NCBI GenBank assembly: GCA_900772695.1
Contig: CAAGRO010000075.1
Span: 1 to 20,757 of the forward strand
Origin: an uncultured Oribacterium sp.
Lineage (GTDB): Bacteria > Bacillota > Clostridia > Lachnospirales > Lachnospiraceae
Length of the DNA stretch: 20,757 nucleotides
Direction of reading: 5' to 3'
Made by a program: the position numbers and the translations under genes. The notes below the pieces were generated by a model. It worked only from the letters and a program-made list of their open reading frames with translations. It was not told the origin of the DNA and did not search any database. Positions 6,723 to 13,771 of the stretch are shown piece after piece; positions within the stretch are counted from its first letter, which is position 1; every line of letters starts with the position of its first letter.

Positions 6723-8594
6723 TTAAACTTCCTTGAAATCACCATCCACTACGTTGTCATCCGGGTTGCTGTTTGCTGCACCCTGATCTGCTGCACCCTG
6801 TGGGCCAGCCTGACCTGCTGCACCAGCAGCCTGTGACTGCTCATACACCTTCGAGAACAGGGACTGAGAAGACTTCATCAGGGTCTCCTGTGCAGCCTTG
6901 ATCTTCTCTGCACCATCCTTCGTGATGGACTCGAGCGGATTTGCTGCGAGGACATCCTCGAGTGCCTTCAGATCTGCCTCTACCTGAGACTTATCCGAAG
7001 CAGAAACCTTGTCGCCAACCTCTTCCAGTGCCTTCCTGGTCTGGAATACGATGGAATCTGCACCATTTCTGGTCTCGATGGCTTCCTTCTTCTCCTTGTC
7101 GGCTGCCTCATACTGTGCAGCTTCCTTTACGGCCTTATCGATATCATCCTGGCTCATATTCGAACCGGAGGTGATGGTGATGTGCTGCTCCTTACCGGTA
7201 CCCTGATCCTTTGCGGATACATTTACGATACCGTTCGCATCGATGTCGAAGCATACCTCGATCTTCGGAACGCCACGACGTGCCGGAAGGATACCGTCCA
7301 GACGGAACTGGCCGAGGGTCTTGTTATCTCTTGCGAACTCACGCTCACCCTGTACGACATGAATGTCTACAGCGGTCTGGTTATCCTCTGCAGTAGAGAA
7401 TACCTGAGAAGCATGGGTAGGAATGGTTGTATTTCTCTTGATGAGCGGTGTTGCCACACCACCGAGGGTCTCGATGGAAAGTGTCAGCGGTGTTACATCG
7501 AGAAGAAGAACATCACCGGCACCGGCATCACCTGCGAGCTTACCACCCTGGATCGCCGCACCGATGGCTACGCACTCATCCGGGTTCAGGGTCTTGCTCG
7601 GCTCCTTACCGGTCAGCTGCTTTACCTTCTCCTGTGCAACCGGCATACGAGTCGAACCACCGACGAGGAGAACCTTTGAAAGCTCTGCGGCCGTCATACC
7701 TGCATCACGAAGTGCATTCTGTACCGGAACAGCGGTTCTCGCGGTGAGATCTGCGGTCAGCTCCTCAAACTTCGCTCTCGTAAGCGTCATATCGAGGTGC
7801 TTCGGACCCTCTGCGGTTGCCGTGATGAACGGAAGGTTGATTTCCGTGGTTGTAGAAGCAGAAAGCTCCTTCTTCGCCTTCTCAGCGGCTTCCTTCAGTC
7901 TCTGAACGGCCATCTTATCCTGGCTGAGGTCGACACCCTCTGCCTTCTTGAACTCCTCGATCATCCAGTTCTGGATACGTGCATCGTAGTCATCACCACC
8001 GAGACGGGTATCACCGTTGGTTGAAAGAACCTCGATGACACCATCACCGATATCGATGATCGATACATCGAAGGTACCACCACCGAGGTCGTATACCATA
8101 ACCTTCTGCTCGTCGCCCTCATCGAGGCCGTATGCAAGTGCAGCTGCGGTCGGCTCGTTGATGATACGCTTTACATCGAGGCCGGCGATCTTACCTGCAT
8201 CCTTGGTTGCCTGACGCTGTGCATCATTGAAGTATGCCGGAACCGTGATGACTGCCTCGCTTACCTTCTCACCGAGGTATGCCTCTGCATCTGCCTTCAG
8301 CTTCTGGAGGATCATCGCAGAAATCTCCTGCGGTGTGTAGTCCTTGCCGTCGATGCTTACCTTGTAGTCCGAACCCATATGTCTCTTGATGGACGAGATG
8401 GTACGATCTGCGTTGGTTACGGCCTGACGCTTTGCAGGCTCACCGACGAGACGCTCACCATTCTTTGTAAATGCAACGACCGACGGGGTCGTTCTCATAC
8501 CCTCTGCGTTTGCGATGACGGTCGGCTTGCCACCTTCCATAACGGCTACGCAGCTGTTTGTTGTACCTAAGTCAATACCAATAATCTTTCCCAT
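6723..8594 (-). CDS. dnaK: DnaK, Hsp70 chaperone
   Basis: 623 residues, ATG at 8594 behind AAGGAGATATCGTT. Actin-like ATPase domain with GIDLGTTNS (6-14) and DLGGGTFDVS (169-178), linker DVLLLDVTPLTL, peptide-binding domain, helical lid, and a Gly/Ala/Gln-rich tail ending in DGDFKEV. The region after IKRHMGSDYKV lacks the insert of about 24 residues found in Gram-negative DnaKs, supporting a Firmicute origin. It binds exposed hydrophobic segments in an ATP-dependent cycle with DnaJ and GrpE. Third gene of the CIRCE-controlled operon. It favours AGA for arginine where most neighbours use CGN codons, as expected for a highly expressed gene. A TATAAT lies upstream at 8622-8627 on the minus strand but without a recognisable -35. 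Confidence 0.99.
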   Translation of the reverse strand: MGKIIGIDLGTTNSCVAVMEGGKPTVIANAEGMRTTPSVVAFTKNGERLVGEPAKRQAVTNADRTISSIKRHMGSDYKVSIDGKDYTPQEISAMILQKLKADAEAYLGEKVSEAVITVPAYFNDAQRQATKDAGKIAGLDVKRIINEPTAAALAYGLDEGDEQKVMVYDLGGGTFDVSIIDIGDGVIEVLSTNGDTRLGGDDYDARIQNWMIEEFKKAEGVDLSQDKMAVQRLKEAAEKAKKELSASTTTEINLPFITATAEGPKHLDMTLTRAKFEELTADLTARTAVPVQNALRDAGMTAAELSKVLLVGGSTRMPVAQEKVKQLTGKEPSKTLNPDECVAIGAAIQGGKLAGDAGAGDVLLLDVTPLTLSIETLGGVATPLIKRNTTIPTHASQVFSTAEDNQTAVDIHVVQGEREFARDNKTLGQFRLDGILPARRGVPKIEVCFDIDANGIVNVSAKDQGTGKEQHITITSGSNMSQDDIDKAVKEAAQYEAADKEKKEAIETRNGADSIVFQTRKALEEVGDKVSASDKSQVEADLKALEDVLAANPLESITKDGAEKIKAAQETLMKSSQSLFSKVYEQSQAAGAAGQAGPQGAADQGAANSNPDDNVVDGDFKEV

Positions 8595-8722
8595 AACGAT
8601 ATCTCCTTTATCTAAAACGAAATTATAAAAACTTGTAATCTATCTACCTGCCATCACCGGATTGCCTGCGCGCTCTGGTGAAGGTGCTTCAAACGCCGGT
8701 TTCCCGACGGAATGAACATACT

Positions 8723-9370
8723 TTATTTTTTAACCTTGACCATCGAGTGGCGAACCACCTGGCCCTTGTAGGTGTAGCCCTTCAGCAGGTCCTGGGTGAT
8801 CGTATCCTCTTCGGCGTCACTTTCGGTATCGGTCATCACGGCGTTGTGCAGGTTCGGATCGAACTTCTCGCCCTCTGCCGGAATGGCCTTTACATCGAGG
8901 TCCTCAAACATCTTCTCGAGCTGCTTATAGATGCCACGTACGCCCTTCGTAAAGGCGTCGTCCTCATCCTCCGGATCCACGGTGCCGAGTGCGCGTTCGA
9001 AATTATCGACCACCGGAAGCAGCTTCTCAATGACCTCGCGTGCACCGAAGTCGAAGTTCTGTGACTTTTCCTTCTCGGTCCGCTTACGGAAATTATCGAA
9101 CTCGGCATAGAGGCGGATGTACTTGTCCTTCTGCTCTGCCAGCGCGTCCTCATACTTCTTTTTCAGCTTTTCGCTTTCTGCATCCGAAGCTTCCGGCTTC
9201 GCACTCTGCGCTGCGTCCTCTGCCTCTCCGGCATCCTTCGCATCGCTGTCCTTCGTTTCTTTATCCTTCACAGCTTCTGCTGCCGGAGCTTCCTGCTCCG
9301 CCGTCTTTCCTGCATTGGTCTCCTCGGTGCCCTGCTCCTCGGAAGATTTCTTTAACTCTTCGTCTATCAA
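8723..9370 (-). CDS. grpE: GrpE, nucleotide exchange factor of DnaK
   Basis: 215 residues, starting with TTG at 9370 behind AGGAGG with six bases between. The first 70 or so residues are acidic and Ala/Glu/Lys-rich, low complexity, then a coiled coil (KKKYEDALAEQKDKYIRLYA) leads into the GrpE core with EFDNFRKRTEKE, LLPVVDNFERAL and, near the end, LLKGYTYKGQVVRHSMVKV in the beta-wing domain. GrpE works as a dimer releasing ADP from DnaK. The gap to hrcA is 55 bases without a terminator. The C-terminal motif reads RHSMVKV rather than the more common RPAMVKV. Family and operon position leave little doubt. Confidence 0.97.
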   Translation of the reverse strand: MIDEELKKSSEEQGTEETNAGKTAEQEAPAAEAVKDKETKDSDAKDAGEAEDAAQSAKPEASDAESEKLKKKYEDALAEQKDKYIRLYAEFDNFRKRTEKEKSQNFDFGAREVIEKLLPVVDNFERALGTVDPEDEDDAFTKGVRGIYKQLEKMFEDLDVKAIPAEGEKFDPNLHNAVMTDTESDAEEDTITQDLLKGYTYKGQVVRHSMVKVKK

Positions 9371-9425
9371 GATAACCTCCTATCACATCCTGTCCGGATG
9401 TTCAGTTCATTTTCTCTGTACATCT

Positions 9426-10463
9426 CTATGAACGAAATGCCTGATCCATCTCTCCCTGAATCTTCGAGAGGACCTCCAGCACTTTTTCGTAATCCATTCG
9501 CTTCGGTCCGATGACACCGATTGTTCCGCGAAGCCCATTGCCAAGCTCGTAATTTGCGGTGACCACGGAGCAGTCCGCCATGTTTTCCATCGGCGATTCA
9601 CTGCCGATGTATACCTGAATCTGGTTTTTCTTTTCCTCGCTTACGCCCTGGACTTCATGGACCAGCTCGGCGAGCTCGACCTTCGATTCGAAGGCATTGA
9701 TGAGGCGGGAAGCATTGTCCGACTCCGTGAGTTCCGGATACTTGAAAATATTCGTGGCACCGGAAGTATAGATGCGTGCATCCCCGGATCGGATATCCAG
9801 TATGCTGATGATGGTCTGAAGGATCGCGCCCACTGCATCCTTATGCTGTGTACGGGCGAGAATCTGTCCGATCCGTCCCTCCGTGATCTCCTCCCCGCTC
9901 AGGCCATCCAGTGCATCGTTCAGGAGCATGTTGATGCTCAGCATACGGTTAAAGTCCAGCTCGTCCTGCCCGTTCAGCATCACCGTCGCGGTGCGAACGA
10001 TGTTCCCCTGCATCATGATGACGAGAAGCACTCTTCTCGCATCCACGATCGAGGTCTGGATGAACTTGATCTTATTCGTATGGATCGACGGCTCGGTGAC
10101 CACCGCAGCGTAGTTGGTATCCTGCGCCAGGTTCTTTACGAGCTGCTTCAGGGTCGTCTCCAGCTTATCGACCTTCTCGAACATCTCCGTCTTCACATCA
10201 TCGATTTCATGCTGATGATGCTCCATCAGCTGATCGACATAGAAACGGTAGCCCTTATCACTCGGGATACGGCCGGCGGAGGTATGCGGCTGCATGATGT
10301 AGCCGAGCTCCTCGAGGTCGCTCATCTCGTTACGGATCGTAGCAGAACTGAGGCTGAGTCCGGAATACTTGCTGATCGTACGTGAGCCGACCGGTTCACC
10401 GGTCTCCAGATAGTTTTTAATAATCGTTGTAAGGATAACCACCTTACGCTGATCCAGCTCCAT
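9426..10463 (-). CDS. hrcA: HrcA, heat-inducible transcription repressor
   Basis: 345 residues from the ATG at 10463, preceded by GAGGAGGTGG with good spacing; the protein starts MELDQRKVVILTTIIKNYL, the usual HrcA start. The frame extends to an ATG at 10493, but that codon lies inside the CIRCE operator and adds ten acidic residues foreign to the family. N-terminal winged helix with GEPVGSRTISKYSGLSLSSA and ATIRNEMSDLEELGYI, followed by the GAF-like dimerisation region, ending with MDYEKVLEVLSKIQ. HrcA binds CIRCE and is kept active by GroEL in well-studied species; here it would repress its own operon. Confidence 0.97.
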   Translation of the reverse strand: MELDQRKVVILTTIIKNYLETGEPVGSRTISKYSGLSLSSATIRNEMSDLEELGYIMQPHTSAGRIPSDKGYRFYVDQLMEHHQHEIDDVKTEMFEKVDKLETTLKQLVKNLAQDTNYAAVVTEPSIHTNKIKFIQTSIVDARRVLLVIMMQGNIVRTATVMLNGQDELDFNRMLSINMLLNDALDGLSGEEITEGRIGQILARTQHKDAVGAILQTIISILDIRSGDARIYTSGATNIFKYPELTESDNASRLINAFESKVELAELVHEVQGVSEEKKNQIQVYIGSESPMENMADCSVVTANYELGNGLRGTIGVIGPKRMDYEKVLEVLSKIQGEMDQAFRS

Positions 10464-10485
10464 CTCTGCCACCTCCTCTTCATCT

Positions 10486-10514
10486 GTTAGCACTCGAAAT
10501 ATCGGAGTGCTAAC
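10486..10514 (-). promoter_or_regulatory. CIRCE operator (HrcA binding site)
   Basis: TTAGCACTC (10487-10495), nine bases, GAGTGCTAA (10505-10513): an exact match to the CIRCE consensus, extended to 10-bp arms by a G/C pair at 10486 and 10514. It lies just downstream of the hrcA promoter and 23 bases before the hrcA start codon, in the 5' UTR. Confidence 0.98.
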
Positions 10515-10525
10515 ATCTATTTGCT

Positions 10526-10553
10526 ATATTACTCGATTTTGGAATGATGTCAA
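10526..10553 (-). promoter_or_regulatory. Promoter of hrcA-grpE-dnaK-dnaJ
   Basis: On the minus strand TTGACA (10548-10553), 16-bp spacer, TAATAT (10526-10531). A perfect -35 box and its position directly before CIRCE fit a vegetative sigma-factor promoter repressed by HrcA. Confidence 0.85.
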
Positions 10554-10576
10554 GGATTAGCCTCGATGAATTTGTG

Positions 10577-10632
10577 AAAAAATCGTGAAGAAAGGGAGCC
10601 GACCGATATGGCCAGCTCCCTTTCTTCACGAT
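10577..10632 (-). terminator. Terminator of the 3D-domain gene at 10668
   Basis: Perfect 18-bp stem (10582-10599 with 10615-10632) with a 15-base loop and, on the minus strand, six T at 10577-10582. It insulates the hrcA promoter, which starts 24 bases further on. Confidence 0.92.
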
Positions 10633-10667
10633 ATTCTGTTTTTTAAATTCTGTCGAATCGAGGACAC

Positions 10668-11246
10668 TTACTGAAGGATGTATACGTCGGCATAGGCAAG
10701 TATGTTTCGTGCCTCCGCATGGGTGTTATAAAACACATCGATGTGTGCGCCACGCACTCCACCGCCACAGTCCTCTGCGACGTACTCATGGCCGTTGATC
10801 AGAAGATGTGTTCCATATGGAATCACACGTGGGTCGACCGCAACCGTCCGGCCCGCGGTCGCACGTGCGCCGGTCGCGGTACGTGTGCCATAGCCCTCGG
10901 AGCATCTGGAGCACGGGCAGTAGCCTGTCAGCTTGAAGCGCCCCAGCGGCGTCGCCTGCCGGCCATCGATCGTCACCGTCTGTCCCGACGACTGTGTCGC
11001 CTGCTGCTTCTGCTTCGCCTCCTCTACCGCCTGTGCGGCATACGTTTCCTGCACGGTGGTGAAGTGTGGGTTGGTGCTGGTATTGAAGAAAAGTACATTG
11101 CCCAGGCTCTGTGATGCATAAACGCCGGAGCTTGCACTCTCGTCTGCATACGTACGCATGGACATCGCCATCGTAAGAATCATCAGTACGACGAGCATCG
11201 TCATCTTAGCGATCATACCTCTCTGCTTCTGTAAATTTAAACTCAA
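10668..11246 (-). CDS. Exported 3D-domain protein (short form)
   Basis: 192 residues with a TTG start at 11246 behind AGGAGG (six-base spacing). Residues 14-30 are a hydrophobic segment (signal peptide or membrane anchor) after a basic N-terminus; a polar Gln/Ala-rich linker follows. The C-terminal 90 residues are a 3D domain, a double-psi beta-barrel related to RlpA and MltA, with the three name-giving aspartates at D138 (AVDP), D159 (AEDCGG) and D169 (HIDVFY). It has a Cys cluster (CPCSRC, 110-115) plus Cys160. In this fold the aspartates line a peptidoglycan-cleft active site, so cell-wall turnover is likely. No LysM, G5 or SH3 domain is present. Own promoter and terminator. The exact enzyme activity is not known. 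Confidence 0.88.
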   Translation of the reverse strand: MSLNLQKQRGMIAKMTMLVVLMILTMAMSMRTYADESASSGVYASQSLGNVLFFNTSTNPHFTTVQETYAAQAVEEAKQKQQATQSSGQTVTIDGRQATPLGRFKLTGYCPCSRCSEGYGTRTATGARATAGRTVAVDPRVIPYGTHLLINGHEYVAEDCGGGVRGAHIDVFYNTHAEARNILAYADVYILQ

Positions 11247-11354
11247 AATAACCTCCTGTGTGTGCGCCGGTGTCTCTAACTGTTCTTTCAGAATTTTCTC
11301 ACATGAACCGGCATGAACGAAGAGCTCCGGATCGGAGCGAGCTCAACGCACGAG

Positions 11355-11384
11355 AGTATACGGACAAATCCAAAAATTTGTCAA
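11355..11384 (-). promoter_or_regulatory. Promoter of the short 3D-domain gene
   Basis: On the minus strand TTGACA (11379-11384), 18-bp spacer, TATACT (11355-11360). It leaves a leader of about 100 bases before the TTG start, in which GCTCCG and CGGAGC form a short hairpin near 11322-11336. Confidence 0.82.
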
Positions 11385-11401
11385 GCCCCTTATCTATCTA
11401 T

Positions 11402-11421
11402 CATACGCTTATATGCGTATG
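11402..11421. repeat. Inverted repeat upstream of the 3D-gene promoter
   Basis: CATACGC (11402-11408), TTATAT, GCGTATG (11415-11421), 18 bases upstream of the -35 box. The size and symmetry suit a dimeric regulator, but no regulator can be named. Confidence 0.4.
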
Positions 11422-11487
11422 GCTTCGCATTATTTCATCGGAGAGTCGAGTGTGTGGTTATAAAAAGTTTATAAGATCGTAAGAATT

Positions 11488-11533
11488 AAAAAAGTGAAAA
11501 ATCCCTCATTTTTGAGTGATTTTTCACTTTTTT
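11488..11533 (-). terminator. Long terminator hairpin after the second 3D-domain gene
   Basis: Perfect 16-bp stem (11488-11503 with 11518-11533) extended by an inner CTCA/TGAG stem, with A-run and T-run ends on both strands. It lies 157 bases after the stop of the 3D gene at 11691. It could work in both directions, but no plus-strand gene precedes it. Confidence 0.82.
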
Positions 11534-11690
11534 CAAGTCTTTATTCTGCCGTTTTTTCCGCTTCCTGCGTCCTCTTCAAGACCGAAATGTGTGGATGAAA
11601 GCACGCCCTGTTCAGACATGCCCCGGTGACTGTATCCGGATGAATCTCCACTCCTGTTCAGCGCATCCGGGAAGAGTTGCTGGTACCGTT
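11534..11690 (-). other. Unassigned stretch between the 3D gene and its terminator
   Basis: 157 bases that would be 3' UTR on the minus strand. I see no gene with a ribosome binding site. It holds an inverted repeat CCGGATG/CATCCGG and two copies of TGAACAGG (minus strand). Nothing known is recognised. Confidence 0.35.
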
Positions 11691-12509
11691 TTAGCTCTTC
11701 GGAACGGCCACGAAAACCTCTGCGAAACGGTGTCCGAGGGCGGTCACACCGAAGGCTTCTTCGTAGCTGTTGTAGTAGATATCAATCAGATTCCCCTTCA
11801 CGGCGCCACCGATATCCTCGACTGTATACACCGTATGATTGATAAAGACCTTCGTGCCCATCGGCAGGACGGTCGTATCCGCAGCGATCGTGTGATCCGC
11901 CTTCGGCCAGGTGCCGGAATTGGTTTTTCCATTTCCGTAGTAGCCGGTGATCTGAAAGATACCGAGGGAGGCGCCCTTCGTATACTTCGTGGACTCCTCG
12001 GTCACGACGGCTCCGATCGGTGTTTCACCTGTGCGCGTACCGACGCTCGCTGCCGCTTCCTCCTGTGCGATCTGTGCCGCCAGCGCGGCCGCCTCTGCCT
12101 GCTCTGCTGCCTGCTTCTCCAGCAGTGCCGTGGACGGATCCGTCGCGCTTCCCGCTGCTGCCGTCGTCGCAATCGTGCTTCCTGCAGAAGCATGCACAGC
12201 CGACGTCGTGTTCTCTGCAGCCACCCCTGCCGTCACGGTCATGTTCTCTGCAGCCGCAGTCGGCGTAGTGGTACTTTTTCCCTTGCGTCCACTTCGTGCA
12301 GTCACCAGAACCGGCCTCTCTGCACCCTCTGCCGTCGCTGTATCCTGCGGGGTCATCGTTCCTGTGTAATAATTCGACTGACTCAGCTCACTGATGGAAA
12401 CACCATTTACCCATGCCGGACCAACCTGCGCTTCCGCCCATGCGGGCATCGCAAAACAGGCGGCGAAGCAGATGACCAGAAGTGTCCTCCACACATGATT
12501 CTTTTTCAT
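11691..12509 (-). CDS. Exported 3D-domain protein with Ala/Thr-rich linker
   Basis: 272 residues, ATG at 12509 behind AGGAGGAAAAGG. Clear signal peptide: MKKNHVWR, hydrophobic LLVICFAACFAMPAWA, likely cleavage after AWA (residue 25). Residues 50-165 are a low-complexity Thr/Ala/Gly-rich linker with an Ala/Glu/Gln helix-forming part (about 128-155). The C-terminal 90 residues are a 3D domain with D211 (AADTTVLP), D232 (VEDIGG) and D243 (LIDIYY). Unlike the neighbouring 3D protein the domain has no cysteines. Probably a cell-wall-modifying secreted protein; activity and substrate are not shown by sequence. It has its own promoter and a structured leader (12539-12595). The stretch towards the terminator at 11488 is unusually long. 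Confidence 0.88.
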   Translation of the reverse strand: MKKNHVWRTLLVICFAACFAMPAWAEAQVGPAWVNGVSISELSQSNYYTGTMTPQDTATAEGAERPVLVTARSGRKGKSTTTPTAAAENMTVTAGVAAENTTSAVHASAGSTIATTAAAGSATDPSTALLEKQAAEQAEAAALAAQIAQEEAAASVGTRTGETPIGAVVTEESTKYTKGASLGIFQITGYYGNGKTNSGTWPKADHTIAADTTVLPMGTKVFINHTVYTVEDIGGAVKGNLIDIYYNSYEEAFGVTALGHRFAEVFVAVPKS

Positions 12510-12538
12510 CCTTTTCCTCCTGAAAATAAGGGAGTCGG

Positions 12539-12595
12539 GTGCACTTTTCGGGTAGAAACTGCGTTTTTTCCGCAGAAATCCCCCACTTTGTGCAC
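12539..12595 (-). other. Structured 5' leader before the second 3D-domain gene
   Basis: Nested pairings in the predicted UTR: GTGCAC at 12539-12544 with GTGCAC at 12590-12595; GGG 12550-12552 with CCC around 12581-12584; CTGCG 12559-12563 with CGCAG 12571-12575. Together they give a 57-base stem interrupted by internal loops, starting about 14 bases downstream of the -10 box. I recognise no known riboswitch consensus. Confidence 0.4.
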
Positions 12596-12608
12596 GATTA
12601 CTATAAGA

Positions 12609-12637
12609 ACCATAATACAGATTTAAAAAACCGTCAA
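12609..12637 (-). promoter_or_regulatory. Probable promoter of the second 3D-domain gene
   Basis: On the minus strand TTGACG (12632-12637), 17-bp spacer, TATGGT (12609-12614), starting 21 bases after the holA stop. The -10 is imperfect. A weak CCG/CGG stem followed by TTTTTT overlaps the -35, so holA termination and this promoter may overlap. Confidence 0.55.
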
Positions 12638-12657
12638 CTTACGTTTTTCTGTCGGCT

Positions 12658-13674
12658 TTACGTCGTGAGCAGCAGCTCGACGGCCATCTGGTCCGTGAGA
12701 TTTCCGCTCTTGATGGCTTCATCATATTCATAGAAGCGTCGGATATAGTCCTCGATGCCATGGCGCGAGTACTGCCGTGCCTGATCGGTGAGCTTCCGGT
12801 AGATCCACGGGCTCACGCCGACATACGCCGCAGCTTCCTGGGCGCTCATATCCCTGTCCATCGCCTCACGTGCGAGCAGCAGCTGATTGAAGTTCCGGCG
12901 CATGAGATGCAAAAGACGCATCGGTGCCTCCTGCAGCGTCAGCAGATCCCGGTAGTACTGAAGCGCCTTCTTCGTATGCCCGAGTCCCATCTCCGACACC
13001 ATGTCGAACACACGATCCTCGACATTCTGCGAGCAGATCGCCTCGACATCACTGTCCTCGATGACATCCCGTACACCGGTATAGGCGATCAGCTTCTCCA
13101 TCTCCGAGGCGATGTTATCCATACTGGTGCCGGTCTTATCAAGTAAAAGCTCCATCGTCGAATTCCGGATCTTCTTCCCCGCCATCGTAAGATAGCGCGC
13201 CGCCCAGCGACTGAGCTGTGTGCGGTCCTGCTCCCCGAGCTCACAGGCGAAGCCGTTCTTCTGCACGAGCTTATAGAGCTTACTGCGCTTGTCGATCTCC
13301 CCCTCGATGAACATGAGGTGCGCCGTATCCGGATAGTGCCCGATATCCTCGAGATAGCGCAGCAGCTTCTCCGGTGCCGGCTTCTTAAACCACTCGCTGC
13401 CGCTGATGATGACGAGCCTCCCCGTATTCTCCCCGAAGGTAAACGGAATCGTATTCAGAAGGTCGATCAGCTCCTGTACATCCGGTGCGCCATCATAAAA
13501 GGTATAGGCCATCCCCTCCTCGCCGCCGAAGGCTGCACGGAACTGCTTCTTATAAGAAAGCTTCAGATACTCCTCCGAACCGTAGAGCAGGTAGTACGGC
13601 CAAAAGCGCAGCGCCTTCAGATCCTCATTCAGTGCCAGATATTCCGTTTTCGATTCTTTCTTCCCGTATGCCAT
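12658..13674 (-). CDS. holA: HolA, DNA polymerase III delta subunit
   Basis: 338 residues, ATG at 13674 with a weak AGTAGGG site. The protein matches the Firmicute delta subunit (YqeN type): PYYLLYGSEEYLKLSYKKQF near the start, an AAA+-like but non-ATPase core, then KLLRYLEDIGHYPDTAHLMF and the middle and collar segments TGTSMDNIASEMEKLIAYTG, VEDRVFDMVSEMG, RLLHLMRRNFNQLLLAREAM and VSPWIYRKLTDQA. Delta is the wrench of the clamp loader: it opens the beta clamp while DnaX and delta-prime complete the complex. In many Firmicutes holA lies beside rpsT; here the two are 6.5 kb apart. Its promoter appears to lie inside the putP terminator hairpin. Confidence 0.95.
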   Translation of the reverse strand: MAYGKKESKTEYLALNEDLKALRFWPYYLLYGSEEYLKLSYKKQFRAAFGGEEGMAYTFYDGAPDVQELIDLLNTIPFTFGENTGRLVIISGSEWFKKPAPEKLLRYLEDIGHYPDTAHLMFIEGEIDKRSKLYKLVQKNGFACELGEQDRTQLSRWAARYLTMAGKKIRNSTMELLLDKTGTSMDNIASEMEKLIAYTGVRDVIEDSDVEAICSQNVEDRVFDMVSEMGLGHTKKALQYYRDLLTLQEAPMRLLHLMRRNFNQLLLAREAMDRDMSAQEAAAYVGVSPWIYRKLTDQARQYSRHGIEDYIRRFYEYDEAIKSGNLTDQMAVELLLTT

Positions 13675-13695
13675 AGTCCCTACTTTATTTATACT

Positions 13696-13746
13696 AAAAA
13701 GCCAATGCCTCGCGTGCCACCATTATAGCACGACAGAAGCATTGGC
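13696..13746 (-). terminator. Terminator of putP
   Basis: Outer stem GCCAATGC (13701-13708) with GCATTGGC (13739-13746), inner stem CGTGC (13713-13717) with GCACG (13728-13732), and on the minus strand five T (13696-13700). It starts 26 bases after the putP stop. Confidence 0.85.
13722..13730 (-). promoter_or_regulatory. Extended -10 promoter of holA inside the putP terminator
   Basis: Minus-strand TGCTATAAT: a perfect TATAAT (13722-13727) with the TGn extension. No -35 is recognisable 17 bases upstream (TGGGCC), which an extended -10 promoter can tolerate. It lies in the loop and inner stem of the putP terminator, 48 bases before holA. Confidence 0.55.
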
Positions 13747-13771
13747 CCAGTTTAAATTATGCGATTATGAA

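Noticed and set aside
8622..8627. TATAAT on minus upstream of dnaK as an internal promoter
   Set aside because: No -35 box at 15-18 bases and no TG extension; AT-rich context before a ribosome binding site explains it.
11533..11619. 28-residue minus-strand frame ending right at the terminator after the second 3D gene
   Set aside because: No Shine-Dalgarno before its ATG and no recognisable sequence; kept as unassigned 3' UTR.
11589..12626. 345-residue plus-strand frame across the second 3D gene
   Set aside because: Cys/Arg/Ser-rich low-complexity mirror of the Ala/Thr-rich linker; the minus-strand protein has a signal peptide, RBS and 3D domain.
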